Assembly (NCBI GenBank): GCA_027943245.1
Contig: JANDJZ010000143.1
Coordinates: 62,001 to 126,000, forward strand
Source: Acanthamoeba sp. SK_2022b
Lineage: Eukaryota; Discosea; Longamoebia; Acanthamoebidae
Reading direction: 5' to 3'
DNA: 64,000 nt
The notes below the pieces were generated by a model, which was not told where the DNA came from, did not search any database, and worked only from the letters and a program-made list of their open reading frames with translations. This document shows, piece after piece, positions 43,886 to 52,938 of the stretch; positions within the stretch are counted from its first letter, which is position 1; every line of letters begins with the position of its first letter. A program made the position numbers and the translations under genes.

Positions 43886-44983
43886 TTAGTCTGCATTAAT
43901 GGGGAAAAGCGCCTGCCTGGCCGCCGGGGCGGGAAAGACGCAGGCGACGTTGTGCCCGCAGCCGGGAACGATCGTTAACCGATGCGGCTTATCCGGTGCC
44001 AGGTAACGCCGGTCATAGTCGGCATAGGCCAGGGCACGTTGCAATCGATAGGGGCCCTGCAGCTGGGCGGCGCAGGATTTGTCGAGTATCCGATAGTAGG
44101 CGCCCGGCGCGGTGCCGGTATCACCGGCGGCGGCCAGGTAGGAGATATCCGCAGCGGCATAGCGCCCGCGGGCCGCATCGGCAGTGCGCTGCAGGTGAGC
44201 GGGAAGCGATTCCAGGCCGTATTTCCACCGGTTGGCCTGTGGACACTGGTCGGCGTTCTGCGTTTGCCAACGGAAGCGGCAGGCTGTTTCACTGCCGCAG
44301 CTCCCCCCATATGTTGGCTGGGGGCGCAGATTATCAAAATAGAGCCAGCTGCCAGGATCGGCCACCACATAGCGCAGCCGCACCCCGCCTGGCGGATGGG
44401 CAAAGCCGACATAATGTTGCACGAACTGGGCGCCGGCAGAGAAACCGGCCACGGTGATCGTCTGCAGCGACGGCCAGCGCCGTTTCATATCGGCCAGCAG
44501 GTTATCCATGGCGTTGAATGAACCGGTCTTCCCGGCATTATCCAAACCGCCCTCGATCCAGGAGCCGCAGCGCCACAGGGCGTCGCCGCCTTGCGGCTGG
44601 GGCAGACCGGCGGAATGGCAGTGGACGGCGAGTTTTTCCGGCACCTGGAACAGCGGGGCGGCCAGTAAAGTATCACCTCCCGCTCCTGCCGCTTGCGCGG
44701 CGTCGATCGCCGCTTGCAGCGTTTTAACGGCGTCGCGTGGATGACCGTGCATTACCACCAGTGCGTTACGCGGCTGGGCGCTGTGCTTCTGGGCGACATA
44801 GTAAGAAAAATTGCCGCCGGCCGTCGCGACCCGTAAAGGGGTAGACATGCGTTCCAGCGCCTGCTCCGCGCGCAGCGGTTGGCTGGCGAACAGCAGCAGC
44901 GCCGCCATGGTACAGAACAGGCACCGCAGCACAGCCAGGTTCAATGCAAAATGTCTTGCGCCTGATTCACTACTTCCCGCCAT
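43886..44983 (-). CDS. Secreted alpha/beta-hydrolase-like protein
   Basis: A 365-residue protein with an N-terminal hydrophobic signal segment (LAVLRCLFCTMAALLLFASQPLRA) and a probable alpha/beta-hydrolase fold. Visible elements are ALVVMHGHPRDAV (oxyanion strand), the nucleophile elbow TVAGFSAGAQFVQHY (Ser in GFSAG), RYVVADPGSWLYF, and a late histidine in VPGCGHNVACVF. At least eight cysteines occur in the mature part, so disulphides and export to the periplasm or outside are likely. It may be a carboxylesterase-like enzyme; the substrate is unknown. A single gene with no clear partner. Confidence 0.75.
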   Translation of the reverse strand: MAGSSESGARHFALNLAVLRCLFCTMAALLLFASQPLRAEQALERMSTPLRVATAGGNFSYYVAQKHSAQPRNALVVMHGHPRDAVKTLQAAIDAAQAAGAGGDTLLAAPLFQVPEKLAVHCHSAGLPQPQGGDALWRCGSWIEGGLDNAGKTGSFNAMDNLLADMKRRWPSLQTITVAGFSAGAQFVQHYVGFAHPPGGVRLRYVVADPGSWLYFDNLRPQPTYGGSCGSETACRFRWQTQNADQCPQANRWKYGLESLPAHLQRTADAARGRYAAADISYLAAAGDTGTAPGAYYRILDKSCAAQLQGPYRLQRALAYADYDRRYLAPDKPHRLTIVPGCGHNVACVFPAPAARQALFPINAD

Positions 44984-45136
44984 CGTCGTTCCTCACCCGG
45001 TCGCAAATGTGGCTTCGCCTGAAGTATAGAGCACGCTTTTTGTCCGGCGTGAAAACTGGCGTTACAGCTTGGCCTTTGATCTCCAAGGTGTTAACGCTAG
45101 ACTCAGCAACATAAGCAAGACTGAGGGGATAAATGA

Positions 45137-46120
45137 ATGGATGTGATTGAGGGGAGCGAGCTGCAGGTCGCTGATGCGGTTTATGCCTACCAGCTGGACG
45201 GCAAGGGGGGCGTAACGCCGATCGAGCAGGATGACAAGATCACCTGCGACGCGCCGTGCTGGCTGCATCTCGATTATGCGCACCCGGCCAGCGCCGAATG
45301 GCTGAGCACCACGCCGCTGCTGCCGGATTCGGTGCGCGAGGCGCTCTCAGGCGAAAGCTCGCGGCCGCGCGTCAGCCGCCAGGGTGAAGGCACCATGATC
45401 ACCCTGCGCAGCATTAACTTCAACGCCAACTCCCGGCCGGATCAACTGGTCACCATCCGCGTGTACATCACCGATAAACTGATTATCTCCACCCGGCACC
45501 GCAAGGTGTACTCCATCGATCAGGTGGTGAACGATCTGCAGAGCGGCGCCGGGCCGACCAACAGCGGCAGCTGGCTGGTGGAGATTTCCGATGCGTTGAC
45601 CGATCACACCAGTGAATTTATCGAGGATCTGCACGACAAGATTATCGATCTGGAGGACGCCTTGCTGGAGCAGCAGGTGCCGGAGCGCGGCCAGTTGGCA
45701 TTGATCCGTAAACAGCTGATCGTGCTGCGCCGTTACATGGCGCCGCAGCGCGACGTCTTCGCTCGGCTGGCCAGCGATCGCCTGCCGTGGATGAGCGACG
45801 ACGATCGCCGCCGCATGCAGGACATCGCCGATCGCTTGGGGCGGGGATTGGACGATCTGGACGGCAGCATCGCGCGCACCGCCATCTTGTCCGACGAAAT
45901 CACCACGGTGATGGCCGACGCGATGAACCGCCGCACTTACACCATGTCATTGTTAGCGATGGTATTTCTGCCGACCACCTTCCTGACCGGGCTGTTTGGC
46001 GTCAACCTCGGCGGCATTCCGGGCAACAGTGCGCCGTTTGGCTTCGGCACTTTTTGCCTGATGCTGCTGGCCCTGGTGGGCGGCGTCGCCTGGTGGCTGA
46101 AGCGCAGCCGCTGGCTGTAG
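45137..46120 (+). CDS. zntB: Zinc transporter ZntB (CorA family)
   Basis: A 327-residue CorA-superfamily transporter, equal in length to E. coli ZntB. The large cytoplasmic domain (1-260) contains [35 protein letters not shown] and the long helix [15 protein letters not shown]. Two C-terminal spans follow, with the [10 protein letters not shown] selectivity motif between them. It moves Zn2+ across the inner membrane, reported as proton-coupled uptake in E. coli. GAGGGG precedes the ATG at 45137. FnrS follows, as in E. coli. Confidence 0.96.
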   Translation: MDVIEGSELQVADAVYAYQLDGKGGVTPIEQDDKITCDAPCWLHLDYAHPASAEWLSTTPLLPDSVREALSGESSRPRVSRQGEGTMITLRSINFNANSRPDQLVTIRVYITDKLIISTRHRKVYSIDQVVNDLQSGAGPTNSGSWLVEISDALTDHTSEFIEDLHDKIIDLEDALLEQQVPERGQLALIRKQLIVLRRYMAPQRDVFARLASDRLPWMSDDDRRRMQDIADRLGRGLDDLDGSIARTAILSDEITTVMADAMNRRTYTMSLLAMVFLPTTFLTGLFGVNLGGIPGNSAPFGFGTFCLMLLALVGGVAWWLKRSRWL

Positions 46121-46147
46121 GCAAAAATGACGAAAACCCGGTTAACA

Positions 46148-46161
46148 TTGAGCAATATCAA
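46148..46161 (+). promoter_or_regulatory. FNR site of fnrS
   Basis: TTGAGCAATATCAA matches TTGAT-N4-ATCAA with one mismatch. Its centre is about 42 nt upstream of the expected FnrS start, the class II activation distance. A CATGAT -10 lies at 46184-46189. Confidence 0.88.
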
Positions 46162-46196
46162 CATTTAGCCGGGGGAAATGGGGCATGATCTCTCTC

Positions 46197-46319
46197 GCAG
46201 GTGAATGCAACGTCAAGCGATGGGCGTTGCGCTCCATAATTGTCTTACTTTCTTATTTTTGAATTACTGCATAGCACATTTGATTCGTACAATGCCGGTT
46301 TAATCACCGGCATTTTTTT
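46197..46319 (+). ncRNA. fnrS: FnrS anaerobic small RNA
   Basis: The RNA starts GCAGGTGAATGCAACGTCAA and continues with a GCGATGGGCG...TTGCGCTCC stem and GAATTACTGCATAGCAC, all matching E. coli FnrS as I recall it. It ends in a terminator (AATGCCGGT/ACCGGCATT, 46291-46314) with seven T. Made under FNR control without oxygen, FnrS represses mRNAs of aerobic enzymes through Hfq. Its place directly after zntB is conserved; only the terminator stem sequence differs notably from E. coli. Confidence 0.95.
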
Positions 46320-46338
46320 ATTCGGCTTTTACTCTGTT

Positions 46339-46737
46339 TCAGGCCGCGCTTTCATCCCAGAAGCTGGCTTCAATCTTGTGCCCATCCAAATCCCGAACAA
46401 AGCAGCCGTAGTAAGCCTCACCGTAGTGCGGCCGCGAACCGGGCGCGCCTTCATCGACGGCGCCGGCCAGCAGCGCCTGACGATGGAATTCATCCACCTG
46501 TTGCTTGCTGGTCGCGAAAAAGCCGACGTGCGTGCCGTTGCCGGGCGCGGCAGGCCGGCCGTCAATCGGCATCTGCAGCCAAAACTCCGGGTAGTCGCGA
46601 CCGTAACCGATGGCGCCGGGATGTTCCAACACGCGTCGGCAACCCAAGGCGGCCAGCGCACGATCGTAAAAGGCCGCGGCGGCCTCGAAATCGTTGGAGC
46701 CTAGCGAGACGTGGGACAGGCAGGGGGTAATATTCAT
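46339..46737 (-). CDS. VOC-family (glyoxalase/bleomycin-resistance fold) protein
   Basis: A 132-residue VOC protein. Typical pieces are LSHVSLGSNDFEAAAAFYDRALAALG (first beta-alpha-beta-beta-beta unit), EFWLQMPID, NGTHVGFFATSKQQVDEF and YYGCFVRDLDGHKIEASFW (metal-ligand Glu near the end). Substrates of this subgroup are unknown; members include lyases, dioxygenases and drug-binding proteins. The ATG at 46737 has GGAGAG 7 nt upstream. A LexA-type box lies 19 bp before the start, overlapping the -10, so SOS control is likely. The leftward gene converges with fnrS, 19 nt away. Confidence 0.85.
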   Translation of the reverse strand: MNITPCLSHVSLGSNDFEAAAAFYDRALAALGCRRVLEHPGAIGYGRDYPEFWLQMPIDGRPAAPGNGTHVGFFATSKQQVDEFHRQALLAGAVDEGAPGSRPHYGEAYYGCFVRDLDGHKIEASFWDESAA

Positions 46738-46755
46738 TGCGCGCTCTCCAATTGA

Positions 46756-46771
46756 CTGTATAAATAAACAG
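46756..46771 (-). promoter_or_regulatory. LexA (SOS) box upstream of the VOC gene
   Basis: CTGTATAAATAAACAG has the exact CTGT-N8-ACAG form with an AT-only spacer. On the minus strand it abuts a TATACT -10 element (46770-46775), so LexA would block the VOC promoter. ttcA, upstream, points the same way and ends about 110 nt away. Confidence 0.75.
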
Positions 46772-46850
46772 TATAGGGTAAAAACGGCACTGCCCAGTAA
46801 ATTTTGCGCAAACTGTGAACAGGATCGAGATCGTCGAGAGCGGGGAATGT

Positions 46851-46875
46851 CGCCGCTTGCAGAGGGCAAGCGGCG
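46851..46875 (-). terminator. Hairpin after ttcA
   Basis: CGCCGCTTGC (46851-46860) and GCAAGCGGCG (46866-46875), a perfect 10-bp stem, lie 8 nt past the ttcA stop. No T run follows on the minus strand. Confidence 0.6.
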
Positions 46876-46883
46876 AGAGGGGC

Positions 46884-47822
46884 TTATTTGATTTCCAGCA
46901 CGTTCAACCGCTCTGGCGCTGGCACCGCGTCGTCTGAGTCTTCCGGCTGCCAGCCGACCGGTTGCATCGGGATGTCTTCGCGATCGAAGGCCAAATCGCC
47001 GCCGTCTACCACGGCGCTACCGTGGTGAATGCCTTTGAAATCGAACAGATTGATATCGCTCAGGTGCGAAGGCACCACGTTTTGCATGGCGCTGAACATG
47101 GTTTCCAATCGGCCAGGGTAACGCTTGTCCCAGTCGCGCAGCATGTCGCCGATCACCTGGCGCTGCAAATTAGGCTGCGAGCCGCACAGGTTGCACGGAA
47201 TGATCGGGAAGGCTTTGGCGATAGAGAAACGCTCGATGTCTTTCTCGCGGCAATAGGCCAGCGGGCGGATGACCACGTGTTTGCCGTCGTCGCTCATCAG
47301 CTTGGGCGGCATGCCTTTCATTTTGCCGCCGTAGAACATGTTGAGGAACAGCGTTTGCAAAATGTCGTCGCGGTGGTGGCCCAGCGCGATCTTGGTGGCA
47401 CCCAGTTCGGTGGCGGTGCGGTACAAAATGCCGCGACGCAGGCGCGAGCACAGTGAACAGGTGGTTTTGCCTTCCGGGATCTTGTCTTTGACGATGCTGT
47501 AGGTGTTCTCTTCGACGATCTTGTACTCCACCCCCAGGCTTTCCAGGTAGGCGGGCAGAATATGCTCCGGGAAGCCGGGCTGTTTCTGATCGAGGTTCAC
47601 CGCGATTAACGAGAAGTTAATCGGCGCGCTCTGCTGCAGGTTGCGCAGGATCTCAAGCATGGTGTAGCTGTCTTTACCGCCGGACAGGCAGACCATGATG
47701 CGGTCGCCTTCTTCAATCATATTGAAATCGGCGATCGCTTCGCCCACGTTGCGGCGCAGGCGCTTTTGCAATTTATTCAGGTTGTACTGCTCTTTTTGGC
47801 TAACGGATTGCTTTTCTGACAT
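46884..47822 (-). CDS. ttcA: tRNA 2-thiocytidine biosynthesis protein TtcA
   Basis: A 312-residue PP-loop ATPase that puts sulphur on C32 of certain tRNAs. The PP-loop is [14 protein letters not shown]. The [4Fe-4S] ligands are in [12 protein letters not shown] and [31 protein letters not shown] is a further family motif. The length matches E. coli TtcA (311). The ATG at 47822 is the first in frame. Confidence 0.96.
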   Translation of the reverse strand: MSEKQSVSQKEQYNLNKLQKRLRRNVGEAIADFNMIEEGDRIMVCLSGGKDSYTMLEILRNLQQSAPINFSLIAVNLDQKQPGFPEHILPAYLESLGVEYKIVEENTYSIVKDKIPEGKTTCSLCSRLRRGILYRTATELGATKIALGHHRDDILQTLFLNMFYGGKMKGMPPKLMSDDGKHVVIRPLAYCREKDIERFSIAKAFPIIPCNLCGSQPNLQRQVIGDMLRDWDKRYPGRLETMFSAMQNVVPSHLSDINLFDFKGIHHGSAVVDGGDLAFDREDIPMQPVGWQPEDSDDAVPAPERLNVLEIK

Positions 47823-48010
47823 TTAAATCGTGCTCATTCTCAATGGGGGGCACTAGGGGCATGGCGTTGTAGACCGCGAGTTTACCATTCAACCGGCCAA
47901 TTTTGATCATTATTCATCATCCAGCTTCCACGCGCCCGACGCGAGGCCTGTATGGTACGGATTGCGAGCAGGAATGCCAGCGGGTTTTATTGCTGCGGCT
48001 TACGCCGGCG

Positions 48011-48044
48011 GTAAAAGAACAGGGCGCGAATCACTCGCGCCCTG
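48011..48044 (-). terminator. nifJ terminator
   Basis: CAGGGCGCGA (48020-48029) and TCGCGCCCTG (48035-48044) form a perfect 10-bp stem after the leftward stop, followed on the minus strand by TTCTTTTACC. Confidence 0.85.
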
Positions 48045-48050
48045 AAGGGA

Positions 48051-51000
48051 TTACTCTGCGGCGGATTTTTCCGCCTTGCCGGCCAGCAGGCTGAGGAAGT
48101 CGTATTTCTCCTTCAGCTCTTTCTCGGCGGCCTGATACAGCGCGCTGGCCACTTCCGGCTGCTGTGAGTTCAGGCGGCGGAAACGCTGTTCTTTCAGCAG
48201 CGTTTCCGACAGGCTGCTGTTCGGCGGCCGGGAGTCCAGCGCCAATGCGGCCTTGCCCTCGGCGCTGCGGCGCGGATCGAAGCGGTACAGCGGCCAGAAG
48301 CCGGTGGCGGTCAGCTGTTTCATCTGATCGTGGCTGAGCGCCAGATCGTAGCCGTGCTCTTCGCACGGGCTGTAGGCGATGATCAGCGACGGGCCCGGAT
48401 AGGCTTCGGCCTCCTGAATCGCTTTCACCGTTTGGTTAAGCTGCGCTCCCAGCGAGATCTGCGCGACGTAGACATGGCCGTACATCATCATGCTGACGCC
48501 CAAATCCTTGCGCGCCTTGCGCTTGCCGTGTTCACCGAACTTGGTCACCGCACCGAGCGGCGTGGCCTTCGACTGCTGGCCGCCGGTGTTGGAGTAACAT
48601 TGGGTGTCGAGCACCAGCACGTTGACGTTTTCCGTCAGGCTGAGCACGTGATCCAAACCGCCGAAGCCGATGTCGTAGGCCCAACCGTCACCGCCGATCA
48701 GCCAGATGGATTTATCCACCAGGTAGTCGGCGTCGGCCGCCAGCTGGCGTGCGTCTTCGCCTTCGAGACTCGCCAACAGCGTACGCAGTTCGGCGATTTG
48801 CTTACGGCGCGGCTCCGGCGCCACGTCGTCCATCTGCAAGGCATTGACCAACTGCTCCGGCAGCTGCGGCGCCAGCGAATTCAGCAGGCGCAGCACCCGT
48901 GCGCGATGTTGATCGACCGTCAGACGGAAGCCCAGGCCGAATTCGGCGTTGTCTTCGAACAGCGAGTTGGCCCACGCGGGCCCGCGCCCTTCGGCGTTGG
49001 TGGTGTAAGGCGTGGTCGGTAGGTTGCCGCCGTAGATCGACGAACAGCCGGTGGCGTTGGCGATCAGCAAACGGTCGCCATAGAGCTGGGTCAACAGCTT
49101 GATGTACGGCGTTTCGCCGCAGCCGGAACAGGCGCCGGAATACTCGAACAGCGGCGTGATCAGCTGCGAGGTACGAATGTCGATGCGCTCCAGCTGCGCC
49201 GGATCGATTTCCGGCAGCTGCAGGAAGAAGTCGTAGTTGTCTTTCTCAGCCGTTAGATTATCGAGGCGCGAAGCCATGTTGATGGCCTTGATCTCCGGGT
49301 TCTGGCGATCTTTCGCCGGGCAGACCTCGACGCACAGGTTACAGCCGGTGCAATCTTCCGGCGCTACCTGCAGCACGTATTTCTGGCCTCGCATATCGCG
49401 CGCTTTGACATCCAGTGACTGCAGGGAAGCAGGGGCGTGCTCCATCTCCGCCGGCTGAACCACCTTGGCGCGAATGGCGGAGTGCGGGCAGGCGGCGACG
49501 CAGTGGTTGCACTGGGTGCACAGGTCGGGCTGCCATACCGGGATCTCTTCGGCGATGTTGCGCTTTTCCCATTGGGTGGTGCCCACCGGCCAGGTGCCGT
49601 CCGGCGGGAAGGCGGAAACCGGCAGCGCATCGCCCAGCCCGGCCAGCATCGCGGCGGTGACGGTTTTGACGAAGTCCGGCGCGGCGTCCGAGACCACCGG
49701 CGGACGCATCGGGCTGCTGGCGTCGACCGGCTGTAGCGGGATCTCGGTCAGCGCGGCGCGGGTGGCACCCAGCGCCTGCCAGTTGCGCTCGACGATCTCC
49801 TGGCCCTTGCTGCTGTAGCTGCGGGCGATGGCGTCCTGCAGCTGTTGCAGCGCCACGTCGCTCGGCAGGATCTGCGTCAGGTGGAAAAACGCCATCTGCA
49901 TTACGGTGTTGATACGCGCGCCGAGCCGGCATTCGCGCGCCAGCTTGGCGGCGTTGATGATATAGAAACGCGCCTGGCGTTGGTGCAACAGCGCCTGAAC
50001 CTCCTGCGGCAGGCGCGACCAGACCTCGTCGGCGCCGTAAGGGGTATTGAGCAGGAAGGTGCCGCCGGGCTTCAGGCGTTCAACCATTTGGTACTTATCG
50101 ATAAATTGCAGCTGGTGGCAGCCGACGAAGTCCGCGCGGCTGACCAGGTAGGCCGAGTTGATCGGCTGCTCGCTGACGCGCAGGTGCGACACCGTCAGGC
50201 CGCCGGCCTTTTTGGAGTCGTAGACGAAATAGCCCTGGGCATACAGCGGCGTGGCGTTGCCGATGATCTTGATGTTGTTCTTGGTGGCCGAGACCGAGCC
50301 GTCGCTGCCCAAACCGTAGAACAGCGCTTCCAGCGAGGCGCGCTGTGGCAGGATTTCGTCGCTCAGCGGCAGCGAAAGCCCGGTGACATCATCGAAGATG
50401 CCGACGGTAAAGCGCGGGCGCGGCTGCGGCTGGGCCAGCTCGCGGAACACCGCCAGCGCGCAGTCCGGGCCGAACTCTTTCGACGACAGCCCGTAACGGC
50501 CGCCGATCACCCGCGGCAGCGTGGCGCGTTCACCCCGGCTGTAGGCTTCCGCCAGCGCGGTCATCACGTCCAGATACAGCGGTTCGGCCAGCGCGCCCGG
50601 CTCTTTGGTGCGATCGAGCACCGCGACGCTGCGCACGCTGTCCGGCAGGGCGCTGAGCAGATACTGGGCGGAGAACGGCCGGAACAGGCGCACCTTCAGC
50701 ACGCCGACTTTCTCGCCGCGGGTCAGCAGGGTGTCAATCACCTCTTCGCAGGTGCCGGCGGCGGAACCCATCACCACCACCACGCGCTCGGCCTGCGGGT
50801 GGCCGTAATAGTCGAACGGCCGATAGTGGCGGCCGGTAAGGGCGGCGAAGGCCGCCATGGCGTCGATCACGTGCTGGCCGGTGGCGTCATACCACGGGTT
50901 GGTGGCTTCGCGCGATTGGAAATAGGTGTCCGGGTTGGCCGAAGTGCCGCGCACCACCGGATGATCCGGCGACAGCGCCCGGCTGCGGTGAGCGTCGATC

Positions 51001-51584
51001 GCCGCCTGCGGCAGCATTTGCCGCAGCGTATCGTCGCTGAGCGGCACGATCTTGTTGATTTCGTGCGAGGTGCGGAAGCCGTCGAAGAAATGGATAAACG
51101 GCACGCGTGCGTTGAGGGTGGCGGTCTGAGAGATCAGCGCGAAGTCCTGCGCCTCCTGCACGTTGCCGGCACACAGCATGGCGCAGCCGGTCTGGCGCAC
51201 CGCCATTACGTCCGAATGGTCGCCGAAGATAGACAGCGCGTGCGTGGCCACGGTGCGCGCGGCGACGTGCAGCACGAACGGCGTCAGCTCGCCGGCCAGC
51301 TTGTACAGCGTCGGGATCATCAGCAGCAGGCCCTGCGATGAAGTGAACGAGGTTGACAGCGCGCCGGTTTGCAAGGCGCCGTGCACGGTGGCGATCGCGC
51401 CGCCTTCCGACTGCATTTCCACCACCCGGGGGATGTCGCCCCAGATGTTTTGCCGGCCATCGCCGGACCAGGCATCCGCCTGTTCCGCCATGGTGGAACT
51501 CGGCGTGATAGGGTAGATGGCAATCACTTCGTTGGTGCGATAGGCCACGGAAGCGACTGCATTATTACCATCTGTAGTTATCAT
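48051..51584 (-). CDS. nifJ: Pyruvate:ferredoxin/flavodoxin oxidoreductase
   Basis: A 1177-residue single-chain PFOR, close to E. coli YdbK (1174). It converts pyruvate and CoA to acetyl-CoA and CO2, reducing flavodoxin or ferredoxin. Parts in order: N-terminal IAIYPITPSSTMAEQADAW, ferredoxin-like cluster motifs CTQCNHCVAACPHSA and CTGCNLCVEVCPAK (about 690-780), and the C-terminal thiamine-diphosphate domain with GACSGCGETPY and GGDGWAYDIGFGGLDH. I chose the ATG at 51584 (MITTDGNNAVASV), which has AAGG 8 nt upstream; the frame is open 62 codons further but nothing supports a longer protein. A 7-bp inverted repeat lies in the leader. Confidence 0.96.
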   Translation of the reverse strand: MITTDGNNAVASVAYRTNEVIAIYPITPSSTMAEQADAWSGDGRQNIWGDIPRVVEMQSEGGAIATVHGALQTGALSTSFTSSQGLLLMIPTLYKLAGELTPFVLHVAARTVATHALSIFGDHSDVMAVRQTGCAMLCAGNVQEAQDFALISQTATLNARVPFIHFFDGFRTSHEINKIVPLSDDTLRQMLPQAAIDAHRSRALSPDHPVVRGTSANPDTYFQSREATNPWYDATGQHVIDAMAAFAALTGRHYRPFDYYGHPQAERVVVVMGSAAGTCEEVIDTLLTRGEKVGVLKVRLFRPFSAQYLLSALPDSVRSVAVLDRTKEPGALAEPLYLDVMTALAEAYSRGERATLPRVIGGRYGLSSKEFGPDCALAVFRELAQPQPRPRFTVGIFDDVTGLSLPLSDEILPQRASLEALFYGLGSDGSVSATKNNIKIIGNATPLYAQGYFVYDSKKAGGLTVSHLRVSEQPINSAYLVSRADFVGCHQLQFIDKYQMVERLKPGGTFLLNTPYGADEVWSRLPQEVQALLHQRQARFYIINAAKLARECRLGARINTVMQMAFFHLTQILPSDVALQQLQDAIARSYSSKGQEIVERNWQALGATRAALTEIPLQPVDASSPMRPPVVSDAAPDFVKTVTAAMLAGLGDALPVSAFPPDGTWPVGTTQWEKRNIAEEIPVWQPDLCTQCNHCVAACPHSAIRAKVVQPAEMEHAPASLQSLDVKARDMRGQKYVLQVAPEDCTGCNLCVEVCPAKDRQNPEIKAINMASRLDNLTAEKDNYDFFLQLPEIDPAQLERIDIRTSQLITPLFEYSGACSGCGETPYIKLLTQLYGDRLLIANATGCSSIYGGNLPTTPYTTNAEGRGPAWANSLFEDNAEFGLGFRLTVDQHRARVLRLLNSLAPQLPEQLVNALQMDDVAPEPRRKQIAELRTLLASLEGEDARQLAADADYLVDKSIWLIGGDGWAYDIGFGGLDHVLSLTENVNVLVLDTQCYSNTGGQQSKATPLGAVTKFGEHGKRKARKDLGVSMMMYGHVYVAQISLGAQLNQTVKAIQEAEAYPGPSLIIAYSPCEEHGYDLALSHDQMKQLTATGFWPLYRFDPRRSAEGKAALALDSRPPNSSLSETLLKEQRFRRLNSQQPEVASALYQAAEKELKEKYDFLSLLAGKAEKSAAE

Positions 51585-51614
51585 CGACGTTACCTTTTCA
51601 TTGCTCACAAAGCC

Positions 51615-51632
51615 GCGAAAGCGCACTTTCGC
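51615..51632. repeat. Inverted repeat in the nifJ leader
   Basis: GCGAAAG (51615-51621) and CTTTCGC (51626-51632) with a CGCA loop lie 31-48 nt upstream of the nifJ start codon. It could be an operator or an mRNA hairpin. Confidence 0.45.
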
Positions 51633-51822
51633 AGTAATGGAAAAAAGTCTAACAGAGGGTTTGAACATGGCTTTATCGTGTTTGTGTGGCGGGTGATAAA
51701 TCGTCAAAGGCGTATTTCCTCGCCGATTGGGTGCCGGCGGCAATAAATTGTTTTCACCGTTTAAAGACAATTTATTTCCGGCGCGTCATAATTGCGCATC
51801 GGCAAACTGACAGAAGAAAACC

Positions 51823-52155
51823 ATGAGCGCATTTATGTATTTGACGATGGCGATAGTCGCGGAAGTGATCGCCACCACCATGTTGAAAGCCTCCGAAGGC
51901 TTTACCCGCCTGTGGCCGTCGCTGCTGGTGGTGCTGGGCTACGGCGTGGCATTTTGGGGGCTGTCGATGGTGGTCAAGAGCATGCCGCTGGGCATCGTCT
52001 ATGCGATCTGGTCGGGCATGGGCATCGTGCTGGTGTCGGTCGCGGCGGTATTCGTTTATCAGCAAAAATTGGATTGGCCGGCGATCGTCGGTATGGGATT
52101 AATTATTGCCGGCGTGCTGGTGATTAATTTACTGTCCAAAGCTTCGGTGCACTGA
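51823..52155 (+). CDS. emrE: Small multidrug resistance efflux protein, EmrE type
   Basis: A 110-residue SMR transporter with four membrane spans, the length of E. coli EmrE. The essential membrane Glu14 is in AIVAEVIATT; further SMR marks are ASEGFTRLWPSLLVV, GIVYAIWSGMGIVLVS and the C-terminal GLIIAGVLVINLLSK. It would exchange quaternary ammonium cations for protons as a dimer. A Serratia homologue, SsmE, has been described as an efflux pump. It is divergent from nifJ. Confidence 0.93.
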   Translation: MSAFMYLTMAIVAEVIATTMLKASEGFTRLWPSLLVVLGYGVAFWGLSMVVKSMPLGIVYAIWSGMGIVLVSVAAVFVYQQKLDWPAIVGMGLIIAGVLVINLLSKASVH

Positions 52156-52654
52156 GTGTTATTTTAATGTGAAAAAAGGCCGGCGTGACAGCAAGTCGCG
52201 CCGGTTGAAGAATTCAGCCATCATTCACTGAAAATAGTGGAATGCTAATTACTTAGCGCCGCCAGCATAGACGCAAATATCCTCCTCTCCGGTAGCAAAA
52301 AATGCGCCGCCATACTGAAAGCACGCGAAGATAATGAATACCGATATTGCGGGAGAAATCTCCCCGTCGGCAGCGGTGACGTTATCACTTTCTGCGTGCG
52401 GCCGTGGCCGGGTAGCGGGTGGCGCCGTCACGTTTGGCACCGCGCACCGGTGTGGAAATATTCTGCAAACAAAATAAATGTCCGGCCGGCGCAAAAAAAC
52501 GACAAATAATGGCTGGAATATATTTTCATTATTTATATATCGAGCTAGATTAAACAAGTTTGCATCAAAGATAGCGAAACGTGTCCGCCAAGTGACGCGC
52601 GTTATCAGCAATGGCGATTTTACACAGCGCAGTTCCGGGTTCAGGAGTGGGATA
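52156..52654. other. Region between emrE and ydbJ
   Basis: A hairpin at 52180-52204 (CCGGCGTGAC/GTCGCGCCGG, loop AGCAA) has its T run on the minus strand, so it looks like a leftward terminator although no leftward gene is evident. A purine-rich Shine-Dalgarno-like stretch (GGAGAGGAGG) occurs on the minus strand near 52280-52292. The stretch 52500-52565 is AT-rich and probably holds the ydbJ promoter. I found no convincing gene. Confidence 0.45.
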
Positions 52655-52909
52655 ATGACGACATCAAAATGGCTGCTTGCCAGCGCCGTGCTGCTTTTAG
52701 CCGCCTGCAGCAGCAATAACGAAGAGCCAGTACAGCAGGGCAACAGTGCCAGAATCAATACGTTACAGACCAGCGCCGGTTGCGCGGCGGTCGGCGGCGT
52801 CACCACCATCGCGCACAACCTGAACGGTGAAGCGCTGCGCATGTGCCAAATGCCGAACGGCAAGCAGTGCGAAGAACGCACGCTGGGCCTGGGCAGCTGC
52901 GCCGGGTAA
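52655..52909 (+). CDS. ydbJ: DUF333 lipoprotein, YdbJ-like
   Basis: An 84-residue lipoprotein. The signal peptide TTSKWLLASAVLLLAACSSNN has the lipobox LAAC (Cys21) and Ser at +2, predicting the outer membrane. The rest is a DUF333 domain with its conserved cysteines: CAAVGGVTTIAHNLNGEALRMC and MPNGKQCEERTLGLGSC. The function is unknown; E. coli YdbJ also lies beside hslJ and ydbK. AGGAGTGG just before the ATG at 52655 sets the start. Confidence 0.88.
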   Translation: MTTSKWLLASAVLLLAACSSNNEEPVQQGNSARINTLQTSAGCAAVGGVTTIAHNLNGEALRMCQMPNGKQCEERTLGLGSCAG

Positions 52910-52938
52910 GCCCGCGGCGCCAGGCCTGGCGTGCAGGA

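Noticed and set aside
49845..51341. 498-codon rightward frame opposite nifJ
   Set aside because: Shadow frame with His/Arg/Gln-rich sequence; nifJ is unmistakable on the other strand.
52249..52881. 210-codon leftward frame overlapping ydbJ
   Set aside because: Antisense to the ydbJ lipoprotein, with no ribosome site at its start. Only its C-terminal part falls in the gap and it has no known similarity.
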